The notes: generated from the sequence alone by a model not told the origin. Shown: positions 1 through 6,130, counted from the first letter of the stretch. The stretch is DNA of 10,679 nt from Clostridia bacterium (GCA_900755995.1 CAAEIM010000051.1:1-10679); one strand, 5' to 3'. A program made the numbers and translations.

Positions 1-77
1 CTTATTCGAACGGATAGTATCATACAATCTTCCACTCTTATGCCCGTCAACCGCCAATCTATTTTCTATAAAATAAA

Positions 78-117
78 AACCCGTTTGCTAAATATTTGAA
101 TATCTAACAAACGGGTT
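78..117 (-). terminator. Rho-independent terminator of the dockerin hydrolase gene
   Basis: A perfect 10-bp stem (AACCCGTTTG at 78-87, CAAACGGGTT at 108-117) encloses a 20-nt AT-rich loop. Read on the minus strand it lies 20 bases past the stop of the dockerin gene and is followed by a T-rich run (complement of 62-77). The plus strand has no U-tract after the stem, so it probably works only for the minus-strand gene. Confidence 0.8.
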
Positions 118-137
118 GCAAAAATAAAAATTAAGTT

Positions 138-869
138 TTAAATCCAATAATCAAAAAACATTACATTTTCATATTTAGTTATATAGTTCTGAGTTGAATG
201 CCAGTTACCCGGAAAAGCATTGTAGTATTCATCTGTACACATTACAAGCATACGATGCTGTACAGCACTGCCGCCATCGTCAAAAACATAGGAAACCGCT
301 TTTTTTACATTTGAATTAACATTTTCCATATAACCCACATATCCCATACCGCCATTGGCAGATGATTTTCTGAGGTCCATAGGATTTTTGCAGAAACCAT
401 AAACCAGAGCATCTCTGATGCACTGAGCAATGAACACAGAACCTGTATATGACGTACCAAATTCGCCCATTACAATTTTTTCTATGTATTCTCTTTCCCT
501 ATCAGTGAGCTTGTACTTCCTGCCTGTGTAGCTGTTATCAACCTTGTTTGAGGGTAGCTCCAGCAAAAACGAATCGGTTTTAACGGAAGAATTCATAATA
601 ATGTTTTGTAATTCGGTTACATCATTAATATCAATTTTTCCGTCGCCGTTAATATCGGCTCGTCTTTCGTATGAATCGTTCCAGTTAGTTTGATTACCGG
701 AAATTCTAAGCTGTAGAGCTGTAACATCGGTTACGGAAACCTCACCGTCACCGGTTAAATCATACCTTTCTGAATTATCCTCAGCCGCAAAAGCGGAAAC
801 AGCGCAAAAGCTCATTAAAAAAGCCGCAGTAAGAATACCGGAAATAATTTTACAAAATCTTTTACTCAT
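138..869 (-). CDS. Secreted dockerin-containing cell-wall hydrolase (SleB/CwlJ-like)
   Basis: The 243-aa product starts with a signal peptide (basic MSKR, hydrophobic 9-28, likely cleavage after AFA at 27-29). Residues 37-58 and 71-92 are two dockerin type I calcium-binding repeats of the D-x-(T/N)-G-D-G type (DLTGDGEVSVTDV and DINGDGKIDINDV), which bind cohesins on a scaffoldin or the cell surface. Residues 120-243 resemble the hydrolase_2 family of spore cortex/cell-wall lytic enzymes such as SleB and CwlJ. The core is LTDREREYIEKIVMGEFG, with Glu136 in the position of the family's conserved acidic residue, and the end is an aromatic VMFFDYW. A peptidoglycan-cleaving role is inferred from the family. 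The ATG at 869 has an AAGGAGA ribosome binding site and fits the signal peptide. It lies outside the mobile element and is a host gene. Confidence 0.8.
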   Translation of the reverse strand: MSKRFCKIISGILTAAFLMSFCAVSAFAAEDNSERYDLTGDGEVSVTDVTALQLRISGNQTNWNDSYERRADINGDGKIDINDVTELQNIIMNSSVKTDSFLLELPSNKVDNSYTGRKYKLTDREREYIEKIVMGEFGTSYTGSVFIAQCIRDALVYGFCKNPMDLRKSSANGGMGYVGYMENVNSNVKKAVSYVFDDGGSAVQHRMLVMCTDEYYNAFPGNWHSTQNYITKYENVMFFDYWI

Positions 870-1174
870 ATTTTCTCCTTCTTTAATAAATTTAGTATAA
901 TTAAGGATTTTTACATCCTGAACAGACTGTGTTAATATTGAAAAAGAAATAAAGCCTACAGGCAGTATTGAAAGAAATTTTTCCTATCTTTTTTTGATTT
1001 TTGCTTCATACAATTTTTTGTATTTCTCTATGGACTTTTTAGCTATTCTTTATATAAATGCAACGATTGACAGCTAAAACAGCTTTACTTTAGCTGCAAC
1101 TATTATATTATAGCATATTAAAAGAAAAATTGCAAATTTGTTACTTTATCCGCTGATTTTTTTCAAAAAAGGTG
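870..1174. other. Intergenic AT-rich stretch with no gene
   Basis: No convincing reading frame is seen on either strand. On the minus strand a TATACT (complement of 894-899) could be the -10 of the dockerin gene, but its -35 (TTCAGG, 17 bp away) is poor. An 8-bp inverted repeat CAGCTAAA/TTTAGCTG at 1071-1078 and 1089-1096 has no obvious role. The rest is simple AT-rich sequence. Confidence 0.5.
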
Positions 1175-1203
1175 TTGACATTTCAATTTCGCAGTGGTAT
1201 AAT
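1175..1203 (+). promoter_or_regulatory. Sigma-A promoter of tRNA-Leu
   Basis: This is a perfect housekeeping promoter: TTGACA at 1175-1180, 17-bp spacer, TATAAT at 1198-1203, with TGG just before the -10. The expected start near 1210 falls about 38 bases before the tRNA. The leader 1210-1235 can fold into a stem (CGTTGA/TCAACG), probably removed during 5' processing. Confidence 0.92.
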
Positions 1204-1247
1204 AACACTCGTTGATTGAGAGAAAACAGTCAACGAAATTTAAATAT

Positions 1248-1332
1248 GCGAGTGTGCTGGAATAGGCAGACAGGCACGTTTGAGGGGCGTGTGTTTCACG
1301 ACGTACGGGTTCAAGTCCCGTCACTCGCACCA
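1248..1332 (+). tRNA. tRNA-Leu (anticodon GAG)
   Basis: A complete cloverleaf. Acceptor stem GCGAGTG (1248-1254) pairs with CACTCGC (1322-1328), followed by discriminator A and encoded CCA. The anticodon stem is CACGT/GCGTG (1275-1279, 1287-1291) with loop TTGAGGG, placing anticodon GAG at 1282-1284, which reads leucine CUC codons. A long variable arm typical of class II tRNAs follows, and the T-arm is ACGGG-TTCAAGT-CCCGT. The gene is intact even though a mobile element is inserted at its 3' end, because the element supplies the same terminal bases. Confidence 0.95.
1310..1332 (+). repeat. attL: 23-bp att core at the tRNA-Leu 3' end
   Basis: These 23 bases, from the T-loop (TTCAAG...) to the end of CCA, are identical to 10125-10147. 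Identity stops sharply on both sides: G1309 versus A10124 before the repeat, and AAACCC versus TATTAT after it. A tRNA 3' end duplicated on the far side of an integrase-bearing segment is the classic signature of tyrosine-integrase insertion. Confidence 0.93.
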
Positions 1333-1338
1333 AACCCA

Positions 1339-1386
1339 AGGTCTTAGAAATGGCTTAGATAAGCCGTTTTTAAGACTTCTTTTTTT
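1339..1386 (+). terminator. Terminator just inside the element, downstream of tRNA-Leu
   Basis: Outer stem GTCTTA (1341-1346)/TAAGAC (1371-1376) and inner stem GGCTT (1352-1356)/AAGCC (1361-1365) are followed by a T-run (1380-1386). It would end the tRNA transcript and keep it from running antisense into the integrase gene. The element thus appears to replace the host terminator it separated from the tRNA (see 10189-10214). Confidence 0.75.
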
Positions 1387-1398
1387 GCTTAAAAATCC

Positions 1399-1421
1399 TG
1401 TGGTCATTACTGTGGTCATTA
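1399..1421 (+). repeat. Tandem TGTGGTCATTA repeats, candidate arm-type integrase sites (left end)
   Basis: TGTGGTCATTA occurs at 1399-1409 and again at 1411-1421, a 12-bp period, directly next to the integrase stop codon. The same 11-mer recurs at the other end (9986-9996) next to a one-mismatch copy (9997-10007). Repeated short sites near both att cores are what arm-binding domains of Tn916/lambda-type integrases recognise, so these are candidate arm sites; binding is inferred. Confidence 0.6.
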
Positions 1422-2624
1422 TTAAGCAGATTTTTCTTTTCCGTTTATCAGGTCAGCAACAACATTCATAGCTCTTACATTAGCTGTTTGTACTGCGTGA
1501 GTATAAATATTCAGCGTTGTACTTGTCTGTGAATGTCCTAATATTGATGATACCGTACTTATATCTACACCGCCTGTTATAGCCTGTGTAGCGAAAGAAT
1601 GTCTAAATGAATGTAAACCCTTGAAAGGCAGGTTTTCTTCCTCACAGAAACGCTCAAACCAAGTATAAGGTGTATTCGGGTGCATTGGCTGACCACACCA
1701 AGTTATAAACAGCCTGTCCGTTTCATTCCATAAATCACCGCACTTCTTTTCCTGTGTGTTCTGTTGAGCTTTTAAAATCGGAATAAGCTGTAAAACTTCC
1801 TGCGGTAAAACCAATGTTCTAAAACTCGTTTTAGTTTTTGGTGTAGAGGTATATATTCCTGTGCTTTTGTTCCTATAATTAGAAGTTCTGACTATTGAAA
1901 CCGTACCTTTTTCAAAATCAAAGTCCTTGTATTCAAGTCCGAGAGCTTCGCCACGCCTTAAACCGCAATAGGCTATAAGCATAAAAAAGATTTTATAATC
2001 AGTCGGAGCTTTCTTATTTATCCTGTTCAGAATTTCCTTTAATTCTTCTAATGAATAAACCTCTTTCTCTTTCTTTTCAGTTTTTACAACAGAAATATTT
2101 TTGCAGGGATTATTAGTTATTAAACCGCATTTAATAGCATACTTCATAACATCAGAAATAAAGCAAATATAATGCTTTTGAGTTTTCTCAGACAATCCCT
2201 CGCCTGTTTTCTGATTAACACCCTTTTGTGCTAAGCTCAATATAAACTGCTGAATTTGCCTGTAACTAAGTTTATCAACAGTAATATGACCTATTGCTTT
2301 ATATGTACGCTCTTTACAAGACTTTAAACGCTCAATAGAACCGATTTTTTGTTCTTTGGTAACAGAAATAAGGTTAAGCCATTCCTCGGCTAAATCCTTA
2401 AATTTAACGCTTTTTTCTGGTATCAAATTATTTTTGCATTTTTCCTCAAATATAAATGCCTGTCGCTGTACCTCTTTTTCTGCCTGCCTTTCCGTCATAC
2501 CAATTTCAGGTTTCCAAGTCATAGTTTTAACAATCTGTTTGCCGTCAAAAGAATAACCGTTAAAAACTTTAATACGGTATGAAACTTGTCCTTGTTTATT
2601 TACTCTCTTTTGAATGTTAGCCAT
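1422..2624 (-). CDS. int: Tyrosine recombinase / integrase
   Basis: The 400-aa site-specific recombinase should integrate and excise the element at tRNA-Leu. The N-terminus (MANIQKRVNKQGQVSYRIKV) resembles the arm-binding domain of Tn916-type integrases, residues about 70-180 look like the SAM-like core-binding domain, and the catalytic domain follows. The catalytic set is complete: Arg223 in GLRRGEA, Lys265 in TPKTKTSFR, His338 and Arg341 in HSFRHSFAT, His364 in LGHSQTS and nucleophile Tyr374 in NIYTH. I chose ATG 2624 because AAAGGAG (complement of 2634-2640) lies 9 bases upstream; a TTG at 2633 would directly abut that site. The ribosome binding site overlaps the stop codon of the upstream excisionase gene, implying coupled translation. 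Length is normal for the family. Confidence 0.95.
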   Translation of the reverse strand: MANIQKRVNKQGQVSYRIKVFNGYSFDGKQIVKTMTWKPEIGMTERQAEKEVQRQAFIFEEKCKNNLIPEKSVKFKDLAEEWLNLISVTKEQKIGSIERLKSCKERTYKAIGHITVDKLSYRQIQQFILSLAQKGVNQKTGEGLSEKTQKHYICFISDVMKYAIKCGLITNNPCKNISVVKTEKKEKEVYSLEELKEILNRINKKAPTDYKIFFMLIAYCGLRRGEALGLEYKDFDFEKGTVSIVRTSNYRNKSTGIYTSTPKTKTSFRTLVLPQEVLQLIPILKAQQNTQEKKCGDLWNETDRLFITWCGQPMHPNTPYTWFERFCEEENLPFKGLHSFRHSFATQAITGGVDISTVSSILGHSQTSTTLNIYTHAVQTANVRAMNVVADLINGKEKSA

Positions 2625-2638
2625 ATTTTGCAACTCCT

Positions 2639-2872
2639 TTATTCTGTTACAAAATACGGATTAGCACTATTATTATAACCCGAAAGAAAATCAAAAAGCA
2701 AGTCTAAATCAATAAGTCTTTTAGTTCCTACCATAACACAAGGTATTTCACCGCTGTTTACCATTCGGCGTAATGCTCGCAAGGTCAAACTTGTATTCGG
2801 GTCGGCTATCTTAACTTCTTCATATGCCTTTGGAATTGTCCTCATTCGAGGTGTTGTATTATTTAAACTCAT
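2639..2872 (-). CDS. xis: Excisionase-like helix-turn-helix DNA-binding protein
   Basis: This small 77-aa protein sits directly upstream of the integrase in the same direction; its TAA overlaps the integrase ribosome binding site. Residues 27-66 read as a MerR/excisionase-type winged helix: SLTLRALRRMVNSGEIPCV for the recognition region, then VGTKRLIDLDLLFDFL. Family members bend DNA at att sites and bias the integrase toward excision. The ATG at 2872 is preceded by AAAGGAG with a 9-base spacer. Position, size and fold all support an excisionase, but no catalytic motif exists to prove it, so a general small regulator remains possible. Seventeen bases of its 3' coding end (2649-2665) recur inverted at 9972-9988 near the right end of the element. 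Confidence 0.75.
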   Translation of the reverse strand: MSLNNTTPRMRTIPKAYEEVKIADPNTSLTLRALRRMVNSGEIPCVMVGTKRLIDLDLLFDFLSGYNNSANPYFVTE

Positions 2873-3016
2873 AAAAATTAACTCCTTTAAAATTTGTATA
2901 AATACTTGAATTTCATTTTAAATTTAAATTATGAGTTTCGGGTTTTAGGAGTTTAGGTGTTTTCGGTTTTTTAGTTTTTCGGAATTTTATTTTTTTAATT
3001 AAAAATAGTTTGATTA

Positions 3017-4285
3017 TTAATCTTCCATTTTAAGCATTTTTTCAAACGCTTCATAATCTTCTTTATCGTCAATTATTTCATTTGTACTTTTGAAATTATT
3101 ACTTATAATAGGTGCAATACTTATTTCTTCGTTATTTTCTGCTTTTGATTCAGGTAATACACCGCCAAACAATTTTTCAAGTGATTCAATAGTTGAATTA
3201 TTTACGGTTTCATCATAAGGCGTATTGTTTTCGTATATGCTTGCTTTCATTCTTAAATTCATTTCATTTATATACTGATTTGCAGGTATAGAGAATGTTC
3301 TATAATGTCCTTCTTTATCCTTAAAATGGTAAACTATACGATTTAACCTTCTAATCATTTGTTTAATAGAATCAGTATTTCTGTGCAAGTCATCAACCAT
3401 AAATGAATATACTTTTTCGGGTGGGTATATAGAGCATATAATAACCGAAGACCATAAATTGTAGATATTTTGAAATCTGCAATGCTGTTGATTACGACTA
3501 TACACATCTAGTATAGATAAAAACACATTATAAGAAATATTTCCCCTGAACTCATCTAATACAACTATTTTGGCAGGATTGTTAGCATAGAAATCAAAAC
3601 CACCACCAGAAGAATTTGAATTTGAATAGTCGTTGCATAGATAAACTTCATCTGGAGAATATTTTTCACAAAGTTTTATATATGTATATGTCTTGCCAGT
3701 ACCCGATTCGCCAAAATGATATTCGTTCCACATTGTTTTAATAAGTGGGGTTTCACGAACTCTTTTTTGCAAATAGGCTGATTTAATCATTCTCTCATAT
3801 TTTCTATATCTAAAATTAATTTCATATATTTGTTCAGGAGTATATCCTTTGTCTATTAAATCTTCTATTTCTTCAAGGTCGTTTCGTTTTCCTTGATTGT
3901 CTTGAATAATGTCAAGTCCTTTTACACATAAAACTTGTTCGCCTTTATCAGAAAATTCCCCTTCTTTTAGCAAATACTTTTTTAGACTCTCTTTTCCGCC
4001 CATTTGTGGCTCTATATGAGATTGATATAATACATCTGATACCTTTTTTAAAGTGGTTACATTACCATAGCAAGCAATGTGGCAATGATAACACCCTTCT
4101 TTAGATATGCAGACAGCTATTCCTGCCTTTCTATCTTTACCGCTATTTTCCCACAGAGAAATAAAATAATCTGCTAATTTTTCGGGATTTTCATATTCTT
4201 CTTTACTTAGTCCAGCTTTTTCCATATTATTAATATGTATTGTACCTACCCAACACCTTCCTCTTGTCTTAGGTGAAAAAGCCAT
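3017..4285 (-). CDS. rep: CRESS-type replication initiator: HUH endonuclease fused to SF3 helicase
   Basis: The 422-aa Rep should nick the origin and unwind DNA for rolling-circle replication, and may act as relaxase. The HUH nickase domain shows motif I at about 10-20 (RCWVGTIHINN), motif II CYHCHIACYG with metal-binding His67 and His69, and motif III YLLK with candidate nucleophile Tyr104 and Lys107. The superfamily 3 helicase follows: Walker A GESGTGKT (192-199), Walker B VVLDEF (241-246), and RRLNRIV (312-318) matching the arginine region of viral Reps. The motif C region, VIICSIYPPE (281-290), lacks the usual Asn after Ser. This is the plan of circovirus/geminivirus Reps and of bacterial pCRESS plasmid Reps. 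ATG 4285 was chosen because AAAGGAAG lies just upstream; the upstream TTG at 4327 lacks a ribosome site and falls in an inverted repeat. A matching origin lies directly upstream. Confidence 0.88.
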   Translation of the reverse strand: MAFSPKTRGRCWVGTIHINNMEKAGLSKEEYENPEKLADYFISLWENSGKDRKAGIAVCISKEGCYHCHIACYGNVTTLKKVSDVLYQSHIEPQMGGKESLKKYLLKEGEFSDKGEQVLCVKGLDIIQDNQGKRNDLEEIEDLIDKGYTPEQIYEINFRYRKYERMIKSAYLQKRVRETPLIKTMWNEYHFGESGTGKTYTYIKLCEKYSPDEVYLCNDYSNSNSSGGGFDFYANNPAKIVVLDEFRGNISYNVFLSILDVYSRNQQHCRFQNIYNLWSSVIICSIYPPEKVYSFMVDDLHRNTDSIKQMIRRLNRIVYHFKDKEGHYRTFSIPANQYINEMNLRMKASIYENNTPYDETVNNSTIESLEKLFGGVLPESKAENNEEISIAPIISNNFKSTNEIIDDKEDYEAFEKMLKMED

Positions 4286-4303
4286 TTTCACACTTCCTTT
4301 CGA

Positions 4304-4328
4304 TTTGTCACAAGCTAACTGTGACAAA
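4304..4328 (-). repeat. Inverted repeat TTTGTCACA/TGTGACAAA in the rep leader
   Basis: A perfect 9-bp inverted repeat (4304-4312 and 4320-4328) with a 7-bp spacer lies immediately upstream of the rep ribosome binding site. Each arm contains the hexamer TGTGAC, which also occurs at the base of the origin hairpin (4368-4373). It could be a Rep-binding autoregulatory operator or part of the origin; both are inferences. Confidence 0.6.
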
Positions 4329-4341
4329 AAATCTTAGTTCT

Positions 4342-4359
4342 TAAGCCATTTTTGGCTTA
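4342..4359. repeat. Perfect short hairpin TAAGCCA/TGGCTTA between iterons and rep
   Basis: Seven-bp arms at 4342-4348 and 4353-4359 enclose a TTTT loop. It lies between the origin hairpin and the rep leader repeat. It has no U-tract, so it is unlikely to be a terminator; its role is unknown. Confidence 0.5.
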
Positions 4360-4361
4360 TA

Positions 4362-4373
4362 TTCACAGTCACA
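4362..4373 (-). repeat. Tandem hexamers TGTGAC-TGTGAA, candidate Rep-binding iterons
   Basis: On the minus strand TGTGAC (4373-4368) is followed directly by TGTGAA (4367-4362), touching the base of the origin stem. Two more TGTGAC copies lie in the rep leader (plus 4320-4325, minus 4312-4307). In circoviruses tandem hexamers next to the origin stem-loop are the Rep recognition sites; the identical placement suggests the same role here. Confidence 0.5.
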
Positions 4374-4407
4374 AAAGAGAAATGGTAATACTGACATTTC
4401 TCTTTTG
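4372..4407 (-). other. Candidate rolling-circle origin: hairpin with CRESS nonanucleotide CAGTATTAC
   Basis: A perfect 13-bp inverted repeat (CAAAAGAGAAATG at 4372-4384, CATTTCTCTTTTG at 4395-4407) has a 10-nt loop. On the minus strand, the direction of rep, the loop reads T-CAGTATTAC. The nine bases 4393-4385 fit the CRESS-DNA virus consensus NANTATTAC with no mismatch and contain the circovirus octamer AGTATTAC. By analogy Rep would nick between T and A of TATT/AC, that is between complements of 4387 and 4386. It lies 87 bp upstream of the rep start, with hexamer repeats at its base. The motif and pairing are read directly; origin function is inferred from Rep family biology. If Rep serves as relaxase this would also be the oriT. 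Confidence 0.8.
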
Positions 4408-4410
4408 CCA

Positions 4411-4444
4411 GAGGGCAGCAGTGGCTTAGCCACTGCCTGCTCTC
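4411..4444. repeat. GC-rich hairpin between the FtsK-like gene and the origin
   Basis: Left arm GAGGGCAG-CAGTGGC (4411-4425) pairs with GCCACTG-c-CTGCTCTC (4429-4444) over 15 pairs, with one bulged C, one G-U and a TTA loop. It is unusually GC-rich for this element and begins 8 bases past the stop codon of the FtsK-like gene. Minus-strand sequence after it is not U-rich, so it looks like an intercistronic stability/processing hairpin or part of the origin rather than a terminator. Confidence 0.65.
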
Positions 4445-4451
4445 TAAAAAA

Positions 4452-5189
4452 TCAATTCTGCAATAGTTGCAACAATCTCTTTTTGTTCACTTTAGGAATT
4501 ATTATCCCTTTTAACGGTTGACCATCAATTAAAATTATGCCTTTTGCTTGACCGAATAATAATGCTCCCTCTCCCTCGAAATGTTCACCGGCAAACAGAC
4601 CTTTTCGTCCGTCAACAGTCAGCTTTCCTAAGCCAACACAAATATGAAAATTGTCTGCACTTCCACTTGAAGCAGGAAATATAGAAGCGGAATATCGTTG
4701 CATTGACAGCCAAACAAAGCAATTTCTTGAACGACCAAGCATAAGCACGGAGCTTAATATTGCACGAATTTCATCAGCTTTTGCCTTAGTAGCCTTTGTC
4801 ATTGAAAAGTGTGCCAACAATCCTGCTAATTCGTCAATTAGCAATACTTTAACTTTTCTATCGCCACCCTCGGGCGTATTAAGAAAATCTTGATAGAAAT
4901 TTTTAATAATCTGATAGCAATCTTCAAACTCACCAAAATTATCTGTAATTCCTGAAAACTCTCGGCTAGCCTTAAAATCCGCAATATATAAATTTTGATT
5001 CAAATTTCGTGCTTTGTACAACCAGTATAAGACAGCCGTTGATTTGCCGCTTCCGCTACCGCCTACAACGATATAATGAGCATTAAAAGGGGCATATATC
5101 GGAACTTTTAGTCCATTGTTCTGAAAATAAAAATAATCAAATCCCAACATAATTTTGTTATTCAAATAAATCCTCTTCTTCGGTTTCAT
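4452..5189 (-). CDS. FtsK/TcpA-like P-loop ATPase, putative coupling protein
   Basis: The 245-aa ATPase of the FtsK-HerA superfamily likely moves DNA or couples the Rep-DNA complex to a conjugation channel. Walker A is GGSGSGKST (43-51), Walker B is VKVLLIDE (113-120), LGRSRN (151-156) follows in the conserved Arg region, and SMQRYSA (162-168) matches the sensor segment (usually LAxQRP in FtsK/TcpA). Sequence ends shortly after the core fold, so this is a minimal version with no transmembrane segment or FtsK gamma domain. The upstream 201-aa gene with an N-terminal membrane helix overlaps it by 32 bp and could supply the membrane anchor. The start is uncertain: ATG 5189 lacks a clear ribosome site, and ATG 5150, just past the upstream stop, is an alternative by translational coupling. 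A Zot-like assembly ATPase is possible but unsupported by neighbours. Confidence 0.8.
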   Translation of the reverse strand: MKPKKRIYLNNKIMLGFDYFYFQNNGLKVPIYAPFNAHYIVVGGSGSGKSTAVLYWLYKARNLNQNLYIADFKASREFSGITDNFGEFEDCYQIIKNFYQDFLNTPEGGDRKVKVLLIDELAGLLAHFSMTKATKAKADEIRAILSSVLMLGRSRNCFVWLSMQRYSASIFPASSGSADNFHICVGLGKLTVDGRKGLFAGEHFEGEGALLFGQAKGIILIDGQPLKGIIIPKVNKKRLLQLLQN

Positions 5190-5763
5190 CTAATAAGTCG
5201 CTGTTTTGTTCTATAAATCTACTTTTCTCACTTGCTAAATATAGCCTGAGTGTTGCTTTTTGCTCCTCATTCTTTGCATAAAGAATTTGAAGTAAAGGCA
5301 TATTCAAATCGTAACGAACAGACCATTTGCAAAAAACCTCGGTACAGTAACCATAGATTCTTAGGTGTTTTTTTACCACGTTAACAATGATATTTTCTAT
5401 AATTCTCTGTTCATTTTCATCAGAAAAATACATTGAAATATTAATGCTAGGAATTTTTCCGTTATCGTCAAAAAACAACAATGGAGTGTCAATCATAGTG
5501 TTGCTCAATTGAACAAGCTGTTGAAAGCGTTTCTCCCCGATAATATTATGGACATTGCCCCAAACCTCATTTACAAATGATACATCGCTGTTGAGCTGAC
5601 AATGTGCTTTACCGCTAAAAAAATTATGTATTTTGGTGCTGGCTCCGTCATTATCACAGCCTGTCCATATTTTAATGATTTGAATTGCTAAATAATATCC
5701 GCCAATACAAATGGCAACAGCAATGACTATAAAAATCAATAAATAAAAAAATAAGTAAATCAT
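5158..5763 (-). CDS. Membrane-anchored protein of unknown function
   Basis: I do not recognise this 201-aa family. Residues 2-32 form one strongly hydrophobic membrane helix (start MIYLFFYLLIFIVIAVAI), followed by a soluble region of about 165 residues and a very acidic tail (LLDETEEEDLFE). No enzyme motif is seen. Start ATG 5763 has AAAGGAG 7 bases upstream. Its 3' end overlaps the FtsK-like ATPase gene by 32 bp, so the two are probably translated together. Because that ATPase lacks its own membrane segment, a plausible role is membrane recruitment of the ATPase or its DNA substrate; this rests on gene order alone. Confidence 0.75.
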   Translation of the reverse strand: MIYLFFYLLIFIVIAVAICIGGYYLAIQIIKIWTGCDNDGASTKIHNFFSGKAHCQLNSDVSFVNEVWGNVHNIIGEKRFQQLVQLSNTMIDTPLLFFDDNGKIPSINISMYFSDENEQRIIENIIVNVVKKHLRIYGYCTEVFCKWSVRYDLNMPLLQILYAKNEEQKATLRLYLASEKSRFIEQNSDLLDETEEEDLFE

Positions 5764-5781
5764 CTTATTTCTCCTTTCTTC

Positions 5782-5805
5782 GGCAGGGGCAAAATAACCC
5801 CTGCC
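5782..5805 (-). repeat. Intercistronic GC-rich hairpin in the backbone operon
   Basis: A perfect 8-bp stem GGCAGGGG (5782-5789)/CCCCTGCC (5798-5805) with an 8-nt AT loop sits between the 88-aa and 201-aa genes. Minus-strand sequence after it is GAAGAAAGGAG, the ribosome site of the next gene, not a U-tract. It is therefore not a standard terminator. It may protect or separate the upstream mRNA segment, or tune initiation of the next gene. Confidence 0.65.
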
Positions 5806-5814
5806 TTCAAAAAA

Positions 5815-6081
5815 TTATTTTATTATATCAATCCGTTTAATAGGTTGATATATGCCGTGTTTTGTCTGAATAGCCTTATCATAAGAAATTTCAATTTCCA
5901 TACCTACATTAAGGTCGGATACATCAAAGTTCCCGACATAAACGCTTTCAGTTTTTACACCGACACAATTACGCCCTGCTTCTGGATTTTGATAATATGG
6001 CTCAAAATCTGTTTCGACATATAGCGTGGAGAGATTTTCTCCACTTGAGTTTACAGTATAACTGATTCCAACTAATTTCAT
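5815..6081 (-). CDS. Small 88-aa protein of unknown function, first gene of the backbone operon
   Basis: The product starts MKLVGISYTVNSSGENL and ends in basic QPIKRIDIIK. It has no signal peptide or membrane helix and looks mostly beta-stranded. I chose ATG 6081, preceded by a near-perfect AAAGGAGGT (complement of 6091-6099) 9 bases upstream; an in-frame GTG at 6120 would make this ribosome site part of the coding sequence. It is the first gene after the minus-strand promoter at 6167-6195. Its size and beta-rich pattern, in an operon with a rolling-circle Rep, are compatible with a small ssDNA-binding protein like the gene V class, but I see no specific motif and offer that only as a hypothesis. 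Confidence 0.7.
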   Translation of the reverse strand: MKLVGISYTVNSSGENLSTLYVETDFEPYYQNPEAGRNCVGVKTESVYVGNFDVSDLNVGMEIEISYDKAIQTKHGIYQPIKRIDIIK

Positions 6082-6130
6082 AAAATTTTTACCTCCTTTC
6101 GCCTCGGTGTTTGCAACCACCGATTGAATA

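Noticed and set aside
1..76. Partial plus-strand frame ending TAA at 74-76 just before the terminator
   Set aside because: About 24 codons with no recognisable motif; other frames, including the minus strand, are also open, so the strand cannot be decided.
1342..1357. TGGCTTA/TAAGCCA as an element-specific motif in att ends and origin hairpins
   Set aside because: The same 7-mer also occurs in the integrase gene near 2374, in the FtsK-like gene near 4629 and in the right flank near 10363, so it is not specific.
1280..1471. Plus-strand 63-aa frame starting inside tRNA-Leu
   Set aside because: It runs through the tRNA, att core and terminator and ends in the integrase gene.
2933..2992. Runs of GGTTTT/TTTTCGG in the leader upstream of xis
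   Set aside because: The copies are irregular and may be simple T/G-rich sequence; no stable fold, promoter or exact repeat could be defined.
4651..4893. Plus-strand 80-aa frame opposite the FtsK-like ATPase
   Set aside because: It is antisense to the Walker B region of a clear ATPase and has no supporting start signal.
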